In this document: positions 34,245 through 45,000 of the stretch, piece after piece
Numbering within the stretch: the stretch's first letter is position 1
How the letters are laid out: each line of letters starts with the position of its first letter
Assembly: GCA_026636295.1 (NCBI GenBank)
Contig: CP089464.1
Coordinates: 1 to 64,000 of the forward strand
DNA length: 64,000 bases
Direction of reading: 5' to 3'
Source: Medakamo hakoo
Taxonomy: Eukaryota; Chlorophyta; Trebouxiophyceae; Coccomyxaceae
Position numbers and translations under genes: made by a program
The notes under the pieces: generated by a model
What the model was told of the DNA's origin: nothing
What the model saw: only the letters and a program-made list of their open reading frames with translations
Databases searched by the model: none

Positions 34245-35847
34245 ATGCGGCCGCACGCCGCGCCCACCCGGCACACAGGCCGGGTGCGCCCGGCCGCACA
34301 CGCACGCAGCGTGAAACCACCACGCACCGGCCGCCTCGCTCCCGCCCGCGCCCTCCCGCGCTCGGCGTCTGCGCCGCCGTCCCTCGACGCCGGCGACCCG
34401 GCGTCCGCCCGCGCCGCCCACAACGCCGCCCAGGCGGCCCTGTTTGACGAGGCTGCCGCGCTCAGCTTCATGGAACCCCAGCCGGATGAGGTTGTGGAGG
34501 TGAGATTGCGGAAACGAGAAAAGAAAAAGAGGGCATGGGGCGCGTCGTCGGTGCGGCTTCCGACCGACCTCGGGCCTAGCCACGCAGCCGTCCCACCACA
34601 CACCCGCGCGCACGCCTCCCACGCCCCACCTTACGCCCTTCCCAACAGCGCTTGCACCGCATCGTCGCCGCCGCGGCGCCCGCCTGGTCCGGCTCCACCC
34701 CCGCGGCCACCCGCACCACCGGCCCCCGCGTCATCGACGTCGGGTCGGGCACCGGCGCGCTCATCCCGCCCCTGCGCGCAGCGGGCGTGGCCGACATCCT
34801 GGCCGTCGACGTCTCCGCGCCCATGCTGGCGGCCGGTCTAAAACTGCACGGCAGCACGGGCGCGGGCGGGGGAGCGCACCCCCCACTGCTGGGCAACAGC
34901 CCGGCCGTCCGGCCGTGGGTCGGCGACATCGAGTCGGTGCCGCCCTTTCAAGGCCCGGCCGACGCCGCGTTTTTCAACGCTGTCTTTGGCAATGTGCACG
35001 ACCAGAGGTCGGCCCTGGATGCGGCGGCCGGCCTGGTCCGCCCGGGCGGGCGCATCATCCTGTCCCACCCGCTGGGCCGGGCGTGGCACGGCCGCCTGCG
35101 GGCGGCCGACCCGGACGCGGTGCCGCACGCGCTGCCGGACGGGGCGGGCCTGGCCGCGCTCGTGGCGGGCTTGCCGCTGCGCGTCGTGGACCTCATTGAC
35201 GAGGAAGAGTGCTACATTGCGGTGCTGGAGGTGAGTGAGGTGGGGTGGGGGGCGAGGGCAGCGCCGGACTGGGGCCGGGGGGCAACGGAAGCACGCTCGC
35301 ACACTCTTAACGCTAACCCGACCCCCTCACCAACCCCCAATTCCAGGTCCCGCCCGCGTACGCGCTGCCCCGCCCCCTCCTCCTGGAAGCGGCCGTCACC
35401 ACAGGCTTTGGCCGCGGGTCTCGCCAGCTGGGTACGCCGACGGCCAACCTGCCGCCGGCCGACCTGGTCGACGCCCTGGGGCCCGACCCCCACCTGGGCG
35501 TGTACTTTGGGTGGGCGCGCCTGCTGGCCCCGCCGCCCGGCTCGCCGCCGTCCGACGCGGAGCCGCACCCGGCCGTCCTCAACATCGGGCGGCGCCCCAC
35601 CTTTGAGGGCGGGCGCGGCGGGGACGTGACCGTGGAAGTCCACGTCCTCCACGCCTACGCGTCCGACTTTTACGGGGCGCGCCTGCGCGTCGCGGTCGGC
35701 GGGTTTTTGAGGCCGGAGCGCCGCTTTGCCGGCTTGCCAGCCCTGATGGCGCGCATCGCTGCCGACATTGGGAGTGCGCGGGCGGCGCTGGGCGGGCCGG
35801 AGCATGGCGGCCTGCGGGCGATGGTGGGGGAGGCGGGCGAGGCGTGA
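34245..35847 (+). CDS. SAM-dependent methyltransferase fused to riboflavin kinase
   Basis: Three phase-0 exons (34245-34499, 34649-35230, 35347-35847) give 445 aa. The N-terminal ~60 aa are basic and Ala/Pro-rich, perhaps a transit peptide; the start is not certain. The class I methyltransferase domain (about 65-279) has motif I VIDVGSGTGAL, then AVDVSAPML and the post-motif FFNAVFGNVHD. The riboflavin kinase domain (about 285-435) has TTGFGRGSRQLGTPTANL, LNIGRRPTF, VEVHVLHAYASDFYG and LRPERRF, the family's substrate and metal-binding blocks, so it should phosphorylate riboflavin to FMN. The domain junction coincides with intron 2. The methyltransferase substrate is unknown. Confidence 0.88.
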
Positions 35848-35947
35848 GACGGGTAGATGGAGGAGCGCGTGAGAGAGGGGGGGGCAAGAGGGAGGAGGGT
35901 GTCACCCTCCCCGTCGGGCCTTTCCATTCCATCCAGTCAACCCCCCC

Positions 35948-35954
<7 letters not shown>

Positions 35955-35982
<28 letters not shown>
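35955..35982. repeat. CA microsatellite upstream of cyclase
   Basis: A (CA)14-like run flanked by C-homopolymers, 72 bases before the cyclase start codon, so probably in its promoter or leader. Confidence 0.9.
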
Positions 35983-35984
<2 letters not shown>

Positions 35985-36053
35985 CCCCCCAAAAAAGGCG
36001 GAGAGCCCGGCGCCCCGGGTTGCCAGGCTCGCCCCGTCCCCCCGCAGCCAGCG

Positions 36054-39000
36054 ATGGCGCCCCCCGCCAGCGGCCCCGGCTCCGCCCGCGGCGCGGACGG
36101 CGGCCCACCCCCGCTGCAGGGCGGCGGCGGGTCGGGCGCGCCGTTGGTCGGCGAGGCCGCGTCCGACGCCTCCGCTTCCACCTGGCCGCCCGCGCCGCCG
36201 CCCGCGCCTCCTCGCCCGGGATCCTGGTTTGGCCCAGGCCTCCTGCGCGCGGTGGCCCGCGGTGGCGAGGCCGGGGGAGGCGGCGGCACGTCCCTCCCCC
36301 TTCATCCACTGCCGCCGGCGCCCGACACCGTCCTGGACGTCCGCGCCGGCGGCGCCGACGCCGACGACGGCCGGGACACGCGGTCGTCGTCCGACTCGGA
36401 CGGGGCGGGCATGGGCAGCGGAGTCAAGTGAGGTGTTGGGCCGGCAAGAGACACGAGGCGGGGGTTGACACGGGCGTTTCTCTTTTTCTTTGGTGGTGGG
36501 GGGCTGTGCCCCTTCGGCCGCGCGCGCGCGCGTCAGAGGGTCCACACTCCCCACACCCCCCACCCCCACCCACTCTCTCCAGGAAAACGCCGTTCGCCTC
36601 CCTCTTCCGGTCCGGCGGCGCCGCCCGGTCCGCGAGCCTGGACTCCACCAACGGGCCTGCCACCAAAAAACACCTGGCCTTCCTGACCAGCCGCCGCGGG
36701 TCGGGCCAGGTCACGCCCGCGGCGGCGGCCACGGCGCCGCGCCCGCTGCTCGCGCCGACGACGACCAGCGCCGCGCCGCCGCTCGGCGCGGTGCTCGAAC
36801 GCTCCGGCTCCGCCTCCTCCCAGGGCTCGTCCTCCTTTTCCGCGGCGACGAGCGTGGATGCGGTGGGCGGCCATGACGGTCACCACGCCCCATACCACCA
36901 CCCGCACCGGCGCGTCCGCCGCGAAGACTCCAAGGCGTCCGTGTTTGATGCGGTCGGCGCGGCGGCCGCAGCGGCCGACGCGGGCGCGGGCGGCGCGTCC
37001 GCCTGGCGCCGGTGGCTGGCCATCCAGATCGACGGCCTGCCCGCCACGCTGGCCATTGCGGTCGTGACGCTCATCGCCATTTTCTTGGACGACGCCCGCC
37101 TGGCGTGGATGCCCCGGTCCGCGGACGACGCGTGCGGGGCGGTGGCCGCGGCCGTCTTTGGCGTCTTTGTCCTGGACGTCGCCGCCGGCTCCCTGGCCCG
37201 GCCCGGCTACCTGCCCCACCGGTCCCTGTACTGGTGGGTGGACCTGGCCGCCACCGTGTCCATGGCCCTGGAAGTCCCCGGCCTCGTCGCCCTCGCGTCC
37301 GGCACGGCCGGCCGGCCGCCCGCGCCGGGCGGCCCGTCTGTCCTCGCTCGCGGCGTGCCCGACACGCCCGACGCCCGCGTCCGGTCCGTCCTGCGCGTCG
37401 CCCGCATCCTGCGCCTCATGCGCCTCGTCAAGCTGCACGCGGTGTGGGCGGCCCACCGGGAAGCGGCCGCGTTCGAGCGGGAGTTGGGCATCCACGGCGG
37501 CGGCGGGGGTGGGGGCGGGGCGCCAGCCGGCAGCGCGTCCGCACCCCGCCGGTCGTCCGCCCGCCCGTCCTGGGCGGGCGCTTTGCGCCGCCGCCCGACC
37601 GCCTGGCTGACGCGCGGCGGCGCGGCCGTGGCCGCCGCGGCTGTCGCGCCGGAAGGCGGGGCGGGCGCCGACACCGCCGCCGCCGCGGCCGCCGCCGCCC
37701 CACCCCCACCACCATCCGCGCCGTGGTGGGCGCGCCCGCCGCCGCGCTCGCGCGTCGGCCAGCGCCTGGCCGACCTGGCGGCCGCCCGCGTGGTGGTGGG
37801 CGTCCTCGCCCTGCTGCTGGCCATCCCGGGCTTCAACATCAATTCCGGCGTGTACGGCGACCCGCCGCCCCTGGCGCTGGGCGGCCTGGCCATGCTGCAC
37901 GACGCGTACCTGGCGGGCGGCGGGCGGTCGCCCGCCTTTGACGCGGCCGCGGCCGACTACGCGGCCGGCGCGCCGTACGCCCTGTTTGGCCGGCCCACGT
38001 CGGCCGTCCTGGGCCTGGCCGCCTGCAACGAGACCGTCATCCCCACGCCCGCCGACCTGGGCGCCCGCTTCCGCCCGGGCGAGCTCGCCCTCATCACCGT
38101 GCGCACGCCCTGGTGCGGGCGCGCCGCGGCGGGCGGCGCGGCCGGCCCGGCGGCCGCCGTCTCCCCGCCGGCGGGGCCGGCGTCCCCGCCCACCACCGCC
38201 TACACGCTCAACGGCACGGTCGTGGTCGCGCCCTGCCTCGTCTCCTCCGCCTGGCTGGACGTCGCCCGCAACTCGCGCATCGCGGCCCTGCTCAACCTGG
38301 GCCGGTCCGCGTTCATCATCGCCGCCCTGGGCGCGGGCGTCGTCCTCATGCAGCGCGACGCCGGCCGCCTGGTCCTGCGCCCCATGGAACGCATACTGCG
38401 CCGGGTGCGGGCCGTCGCCGAAAACCCGCTGGCCTTCTCCGCCCGGCGGGGGGGGCGGCCCAAGCTGGACCGGGGCGTGCCGCCGCGCGAGCGCCTCATG
38501 GAGACGCGCATCCTGGAAGTCGCCATCGCCAAGATTTGCTCGCTCATGGCCGTCGGCTTTGGCGACGCGGGCGCCGAGGTCATCGCCGACAACATGCGGT
38601 CGGGCGGCGACCTGAACCCCATGGTGCCCGGCCGCCGCGTGACCGCGGTGTTTGGCTTCTGCGACATCCGCCGCTTCACCGACGCGACGGAAGTCCTGCA
38701 GGAAGACGTCATGGAGTTTGTCAACGCGATCGCGGCCATCGTGCACCGGGAGGTGGCCGCGCACGGCGGCTCGCCCAACAAGAACATTGGGGACGCGTTC
38801 CTGTTGGTGTGGAAGCTGCCGGAGGGCGTGGACGAGGCGGGCCTGGCGGCCGCGCTGGAGCTGGCGGACGGCGGCGGCGGCGGCGGTGCGGGGGTGGGTG
38901 AGGGCGGGGAGGCGGGCGACCGCGCGGTCGGCCCGCTCCCCCCACCCGCCGACGCCGCCGCCGCCGCGCCCGGCTCGCCCGAGCTGGACGCCGCCCTCAC

Positions 39001-39844
39001 CCTCCGCAAAGTCCGGGCGCTGGCCGACGGCGCGCTGGCCTCGTTCATCACCATCCAGGCCGCCCTGCGCCGGTCGCGCCGGGTGCGCGAGCTGGCCGCC
39101 CGGCCGGCCGTGCAAGCGCGGCTGGGCCCCGGGTGGGAGGTGTCCATGGGCTTTGGCCTGCACGTGGGCTGGGCCATCGAGGGCGCCATCGGCTCCGAGC
39201 ACAAGGTGGACGCGTCCTACCTGTCGCCCAACGTCAACATGGCGTCCCGCCTGGAGGCCGCGACCAAACAGTTTGGCGTGCCCCTGCTGATGAGCGGCGC
39301 GTTTGCGCGCCTGCTGTCGCCGGCGCTGCGGGCGCGCGTGCGCGCCATCGACGTCGTCACCGTCAAGGGCAGCGCCGTGCCCATGACGCTGTGCGCGTAC
39401 GATGTGGACCCCACCCGCGCGCCCGGAGCCGGGCGGGACGTGGCGGACGACCCGTTTGCGGCGTACACCGCGGTCGCGGCCGCGGCGGCGGGCGTGCCGG
39501 CCGACGCGGCCGGCGGCGGCGCCACGGACGCCGACACCTTCTCCGGCCGCCCGTACGCGTCCGAGTTTGACGAGCACCCAGACCTGGTCTCTACCTGGGC
39601 CGCGGACGCCAGCTTCTTGGCCCGGTTTGGCGCGGGCTTCGGCGCGTACCGGCGCGGGGAGTGGGCGGCCGCACGGACTGCGCTCGAGGCCACCCTCCAC
39701 GGGCCTGGCCCGCCGCTCGACCCTGCTGCGACGGGCGGGCCGGCCGTCGACGGGCCGTCCGCTGCCCTGCTCGCTTACATGGGCGGCCACAACTTTGTGC
39801 CGCCCCGCAACTGGCGCGGGTTCCGGGAGCTGACGGAGAAGTGA
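36054..39844 (+). CDS. Class III adenylyl/guanylyl cyclase with voltage-sensor-like domain
   Basis: Two exons (36054-36427, 36583-39844) give 1211 aa. After a disordered N-terminus (~265 aa) come four TMs with voltage-sensor features: S1 about 270-295, S2 about 306-330, S3 about 338-364 with WWVDLAATV, and S4 about 390-412 with basic residues every third position (RVARILRLMRLVK). TM5 (~530-547), a ~150-aa extracellular region and TM6 (~699-717) follow. A HAMP-like linker (LRPMERILRRV) leads into the cyclase domain (~810-1067): metal-binding Asp in FCDIRRFT and NIGDAFLLVW, and the transition-state motif SPNVNMASRLEAA. One catalytic domain implies homodimers. A Gly-rich insert splits the domain. 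ATP versus GTP preference cannot be set by eye. Confidence 0.88.
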
Positions 39845-40086
39845 AGAGACGACGACCGGTGGGGGTGGAATGGGATGGGATGGGATGGCCGGTGTCGGGC
39901 GCGCGGGCACTGGTGCTGCCGGCCGCCGCCGCGCCCCAGTCCGCGCCCCCGAAATTTCACCGGCAGACCGCGAAGTGAGTGCGTAGGGCGTGGGTGAGTG
40001 TGTGATTGAATGATGAACCTTACACTCTCCTTCCCGGCCTGCTGAACAACAACGGCCGACGCACAGCTGTGTCCAAAGCTGTGCCT

Positions 40087-41429
40087 TCACGCAATCGCCT
40101 TGACGATGTCGGCCTCGAGCGCTTCGGGCGTGGTGGTCGGCGCGTACCGCTTCAGCACCTTGCCGGTCTTGCCGTCGACCAGGAATTTCGTAAAATTCCA
40201 TTTGACCTCCGAATTGAACAGGCCGCCCGCCTCCGAGCGCAGGTACTGGAAGAGCGGGGACGCGTCCGCGCCGTTGACGTCCGCCTTGGCCAGCAGGATG
40301 CCATTGCCGCCGACGCCCACGCCTGGTGTTGTTGTCGTTGTGTGTGCGTGAGTGTGTGTGAGTGAGAGGGAGGGGGGGACACACGCGCTTCGGTGAGACC
40401 AAGTGCGTGCAGACCTGCTGGGGCTGTGCGCCCGGCGGGAAGAACGAGAGAGAAAAACACAAAAAAAAAAAAAAACACGCACCGTTGCCCTGCGCGAATT
40501 TGCGGATGGACTCGGGCGAGCCCGGGTCCTGCCCGCCAAACTGGTTGCACGGCTGCAGCAGGACTTCCAGCTTGCCCTTGTACTTCTTCGCCAGCTCGGC
40601 GAGGCCCTGGTGGGTGGTGGCGGGGGAGGTTGACGGGTGGCGGGGGGGAGGTGGTAAGGTTGCAGCCCCAGGGAAGGGAAGAGGTTCAGCGGCCGGAACG
40701 AACGCGGCATTCACGCCCCCCTCCCCCGCCGCACCACGCGCACCTTTTGCTGGGGCGTGAACCCGCACGCCGACGCCGAGTTGACGATCAGCAGGGCCTT
40801 GCCCTTGAACTGGGACAGCGGGATTTTCTTGCCCTGGATGTCGGTCACCGTGAACCCGTAGATGCCCTCCTCCGCGCCCGCGGGCTTGGAGCCGAAGAAG
40901 GCGGCGACGCCGACGCCGGACATGCGGGCTGCGGCGGGGGGAGTGGGTTGGAGTGGGAGAGGGGTGGGGCGCCGTGTGAGAGAGTGTGCCGCCGCTGGGA
41001 CGCGCGCCTGGACGGCGCGGTGGGTGGTTTGGCGGAAGGGCGGTGTGGCCACGGCGCGGCCACAGCGCGCGCGGTGCGAGAGGGACAACGAAACACGGCC
41101 CGCCGGGCCTCATGCAGCCATTTTTTCGGCTTTGTCGCGCATTCGCTGGGTGCCGCGCATTGGCTGGGTGCCGCAGCGTCCCAGTCTTGACCTGGCCATG
41201 CACATTGGTCGCCGGGCCCGCCGGAAGGCTGCCGTTTTCCGCGCGTGCCTAGGTGTGCGCGCGGGCGCGCGGGAGCGAGCGAGCGCATGCAAAAGAACGC
41301 ACCCGACCGGGCGACGCGCGGGGACGCGCGCAGGGGCGCAACCGCGGCCTGGCGGCCCAGGGTCTTGGCCGCCGCGCGGGCGGCGCGGACGGGGGCGGCC
41401 GCGATGGAGGAGGTCAGGGCGAAAGCCAT
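40087..41429 (-). CDS. GPX: Cys-type glutathione peroxidase-like peroxidase, probably plastid
   Basis: Four exons (41429-41303, 40928-40744, 40606-40483, 40322-40087) give 223 aa. It reduces hydroperoxides, usually with thioredoxin in plants. Exon 1 (MAFALTSSIAAAP..., Arg/Ala-rich) is a transit peptide. The mature part has the peroxidatic Cys in NSASACGFT, the conserved Gln in PCNQFGGQDPGS and the Trp/Asn in VKWNFTKFLVDG. The residue after the long helix, normally the resolving Cys (FAC..), is Gln here (KFAQGN), at an exon border. A Cys in PCNQ remains. It is upstream of, and in tandem with, the MFS gene on the same strand. Confidence 0.92.
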
Positions 41430-41662
41430 TTTTTCGTTGATGGAGAGAGGCGTCGGAACGGGGCGAGTGTGTGTTTCATGAGTGAGGGGAGGCAGCAGCC
41501 TCCAACCTCCTCCGTCTGCAGTCAGCAACACAGAAAACGACAGAAAACACAACGCGCCGAACACAAAACGAATGCTGAGCAAAATGCACCCCGCCGCACG
41601 CACACACGCCTCGCTCCTGGAGAAAAAATAACTGTCTGCTCACGCGCCCACCCGCAAACGGC

Positions 41663-43627
41663 TCACCCGCCCGTCGCGCCGCCATCGCTCCACCACCACC
41701 GCCGCCGCCGAGCGACCGCGGACGACGTCGGCGGCGGGGGCGGTGCGGCCTCCTCCTCATCGCCGGCAGAGGACGCCACGACAACGACCGCCCGCGCCGC
41801 GGACGCCGCGGCAGGCAGGGCCGGCGGGTCGGGCAGCGCGCACCACGCCGCGACCGCGGCGGCCGCCACGCCGACCGCCAGCGCCGCCAACCCAGCGCCG
41901 TGCGAGCCCGTCCGCGCCCGCAGCGCGCCCACGGCCGCGGGCCCCACCAAGCCGCCCACGTTGGAAATGGAGTTGATGAGGGCGATGCCCGCGGCGGCGG
42001 GCGGGCCGGCCAGGAACGTGGCGGGCAGGGTGTGCAGCACGCCCGACGGCGCCCACAGGGCCGACGCGGCCAGCAGGCAGGCAAAGGCGGCGGCCGCGTG
42101 CCCGGTCTCCAGGGCAGCGGCCATGCACGCCAGGGCCGCCGCGCCCACGACGTACGGCCCGGCGATGTGCGCCCGCCGCTCGCCGGTGCGTTTCGAGTGG
42201 GACGCACAGGCGGCCATGGCGGCGGCGGCCAGGCCAAAGGGCAGGGCGGACAGGAGGGCGACGGTCGAGGCGGACGCCCCGGTCGTGGGTGGCGGCGCGG
42301 CGAGGTGGGCCAGGCGGCGCCCGCCGGCTGCGTGCACCGGGCGTGCCGGCGGCGCGCCGGGTGGGTGGGGCGGCCCCGCACGCCCGCCGCCCACCAGGCC
42401 GGCGATGATGAGCGGACTCCAGTACATGAGAGCGTTCTTGGCCGCGGACTCCAGGGCGGCGACGCCGGCCACGGCCCAGGTGCGGCGGTCGCGGGCCGCG
42501 GCCACCAGGCCGGCGGTCGTCGTCGTGGACGTCGTCGCCCGGCCGCTCTCCACCCACCCTTTGGCCGCGGCTTCCCGCGTTTCGCGGGCCGCAATGAACG
42601 CCCGCTCTTCTGGCGTGAGGAAGGGCGCGGTCGCCGGCCCGTCGGGCAGCGCGGCCGCCAGCCAGGCGCCCAGCGCCAGGGTGGGCAGGCCCTCGACCAA
42701 AAACAGGCACTGCCACCCCGCCAGCCCGAAGAACCGGCCGTCCAGGGCCAGCAGGCCGGCCGCGAGGGGCGCGCCCACGACTTGGGCGACGGACGTGCCC
42801 AGGGATGCGGTCGTGTACGCGACGCCCAAGTCGCGCTCGCCGTAAAAGCCGGCCAGCACGACCCACAGCGCGGGGAAGACGCCGGCCTCGGCCACGCCCA
42901 GCGCGATCCGCAGCGCGTAAAACTGGGCCGGCGTCCGCATCCAGGCGAAGGCCGTGCCCGCGGCGCCCCACGCCAGCACCAGGGCGGGCAGCCAGCGCCG
43001 CGCGCCCAGGCGCACAAGCACGGCGTTGCTGGGAATCTGGCAGGCCACGTAGCCCAAGAAGAAAATGGACGCGCCGACCCCATACACGGACGCGTCAAAG
43101 CCCAGGCGGGCGTTGAGTTGTAGGGCCGCGTACGCCAGGTTTGAGCGGTCCAGGTAGCACAGGAACTGGATGACGGCGTGGGCGTGGAGGGTGTGTGTGA
43201 TGGGCAAGGTGTGTGTGTGTGTGTGCGTGTGTGCGTGTGAGGCAGTGGATGGGCGGAGGGGATTGGACGGGCGGAGGGCATGGGTTTGGATGGGGGGGGC
43301 GCGGGCGGTGGTGGTTGTCGGCCGCGCGCCGTTTCGAGCGCGGCGCGGTTTCGAGCACGCCTTCTCCTGCTCCAAACAACGCACCGCAATGCAGAAGAAC
43401 ATCGGCAGTAAAGCCCTGTCAAGCTTGGCGCGCAGCGCTCCCTCGTCCACGCGTGTGGAAGCGACGCCGTGCTTGGCGACCGTGCCCGGCACGGCCGCGT
43501 GTTGCGCGCCGATGCCTGCGCCGCGCGGCCCGCTCGCGCCGCCGCTCACGCTCCCACTGCGCGGCCGGTACGCCGCCAGCGAGCCTGACGCCTCCGCCGA
43601 CGCGGGCCGGCTGGTGGTGACACCCAT
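41663..43627 (-). CDS. MFS transporter, anion:cation symporter (ACS)-like
   Basis: Two phase-0 exons (43627-43385, 43165-41663) give 581 aa. The hydrophilic N-terminus (~65 aa) is followed by LLPMFFCIAV and about 12 TMs. Diagnostic ACS/fungal-permease-like blocks are CYLDRSNLAYAA in TM1, YVACQIPSNAVLVRLGARRW, LRIALGVAEAGVFPALW and GWQCLFLVEGLPTL. The family carries organic anions or vitamins; the substrate is unknown. The intron holds a GT microsatellite near 43208-43226. It is divergent from AKR2. Confidence 0.85.
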   Translation of the reverse strand: MGVTTSRPASAEASGSLAAYRPRSGSVSGGASGPRGAGIGAQHAAVPGTVAKHGVASTRVDEGALRAKLDRALLPMFFCIAVRCLEQEKACSKPRRARNGARPTTTTARAPPIQTHALRPSNPLRPSTASHAHTHTHTHTLPITHTLHAHAVIQFLCYLDRSNLAYAALQLNARLGFDASVYGVGASIFFLGYVACQIPSNAVLVRLGARRWLPALVLAWGAAGTAFAWMRTPAQFYALRIALGVAEAGVFPALWVVLAGFYGERDLGVAYTTASLGTSVAQVVGAPLAAGLLALDGRFFGLAGWQCLFLVEGLPTLALGAWLAAALPDGPATAPFLTPEERAFIAARETREAAAKGWVESGRATTSTTTTAGLVAAARDRRTWAVAGVAALESAAKNALMYWSPLIIAGLVGGGRAGPPHPPGAPPARPVHAAGGRRLAHLAAPPPTTGASASTVALLSALPFGLAAAAMAACASHSKRTGERRAHIAGPYVVGAAALACMAAALETGHAAAAFACLLAASALWAPSGVLHTLPATFLAGPPAAAGIALINSISNVGGLVGPAAVGALRARTGSHGAGLAALAVGVAAAAVAAWCALPDPPALPAAASAARAVVVVASSAGDEEEAAPPPPPTSSAVARRRRWWWSDGGATGG

Positions 43628-43746
43628 TGTGCGTGGAGCGTGTGAGGGCGGGCGGGCGTCCCGCGCGCCACGCCTGTGTCGTCGCGCCCCACACACAGGC
43701 GTTTAGGCGGACCGGCTCCAGGGTTGGCCGGTCTGGGGGGGAGGGG

Positions 43747-43760
43747 CTGGGAGCTCCCAG
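43747..43760. promoter_or_regulatory. 14-bp perfect palindrome in MFS/AKR2 divergent promoter
   Basis: CTGGGAGCTCCCAG is a perfect 14-bp palindrome in the 241-bp region between the MFS and AKR2 start codons. It could be a symmetric protein-binding site, or chance in GC-rich DNA. Confidence 0.35.
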
Positions 43761-43868
43761 GGGAGCGGTCGGTCGGGCCGGCGGTCGTCGTCCGCCGGCC
43801 AGAGTCGCGTTGTTCCTCCCTCTCTCTCCCCCGTCGGCCGCGCCCGTCCTCACACGCACGCCCCACCA

Positions 43869-44896
43869 ATGCGCGCCCTCCCCGACTCGACGCGTGGCTC
43901 GTGCAGCACGCCCAGCGCGGCGCGCCGCCGCCCCGCGCCCACCCCACGCCGCCCCGCCCCCGCGCATGCAACCCCGCCCGCCCAACCCTCCCCTGAAGAG
44001 CTCCAGGCCATGATGAACGACCCGGCCATGGCGGCACAGCTGGAGGAAGCCATGAAAGACCCGCGTGTGCAGGTGAGACAAAAGAGTGGGGGGGGAGTGC
44101 GCCGCCGTGGGGCGCGTGTCAAAAAAACACGGCCGCTACTAGCCCCGTCGCGCGCCGCCGCGCAACACACCCGACCCTCACCCCACCCCACACCCCACCC
44201 CCATGCACCCCCCAGGCCCAAATGGCCGAGATGCAGGCCGTCATGTCCAACGCCGCCGTCCAGGAACGCATGGCCGCCCTCCGCGCCGACCCCGACCTCG
44301 CCCCCATGTTTGAGGACATCCAAAAAAACGGGATGGCCGCCCTGATGCGGTACATGAACGACCCCGAGTGGCTGGCCAAGGTCGGCTCGCGCATGGGCGA
44401 CGTCGCGCAACTGTTGCAGCAGGGCGGCGGCGGTGGCGGGGGACCGCCCCCTCCCGCCGTGCCGCGCCCGCCCGTCCCCGTCGCGATGGACATCAACTCC
44501 CTGTTTGACGCGGCCAAGGCGGGCGACCTGGAGGCGGTCGAAGACTTTTTGGCCATCGGCAAGGACCCGGGCGAGGCGGACGAGGGCGGGCGCACGCCCC
44601 TGCACGCCGCCGCCGCGTACGACCGGCTGGAAGCGGCGGCGGAACTGATCAAGGCGGGCGCGCCGCTGGACGCGGCGGACGGGGAGGGCAACACGCCGCT
44701 GCACTACGCGGCCGGGTACGGCCGGCCGCGCGTGTGCGAGCTCCTGGTCCGGTCGGGCGCCAACGGCGGCGCGGAGAACGCCAAGGGCCAGACGCCGGTC
44801 GAGCTGGTGACGGGCGAGCCGCGCAACCCGATCAACGGCATGGCGGACGTGCTGGCCGTGCTGGAGAACGCGGCCATGGCAGGGGCGGAACCGTGA
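43869..44896 (+). CDS. AKR2: AKR2-like ankyrin protein, plastid outer-envelope targeting factor
   Basis: Two phase-0 exons (43869-44072, 44216-44896) give 294 aa. In plants AKR2 is a cytosolic chaperone that delivers outer-envelope proteins to the plastid. The STI1/Hsp-interacting-like central region has PEELQAMMNDPAMAAQ, VQERMAALRADPDLAPMFEDI and MRYMNDPEWLAKV. The ankyrin repeats span about 160-285 with GRTPLHAAAAYDRL and NTPLHYAAGYGRPRVCELL, the latter nearly identical in style to plant AKR2. It lacks much of the N-terminal PEST-like extension of land plants. The start at 43869 is the first good ATG; an upstream exon cannot be excluded. It is tail-to-tail with ZNRD2. Confidence 0.88.
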
Positions 44897-45000
44897 CTTG
44901 TGGGTAATGAGGAACAGGAGAAACGGGATGGAGAGGAAGAACACACACACACCACACACACACACACACGCGCCGCCCTCTCTCCCCCTCTCTCCCTCTC

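Noticed and set aside
36533-41203. 1556-aa minus-strand ORF opposite the cyclase gene
   Set aside because: Antisense shadow of a GC-rich gene; low-complexity Arg/Gly/Ala composition. Only its downstream part overlaps a real GPX exon frame.
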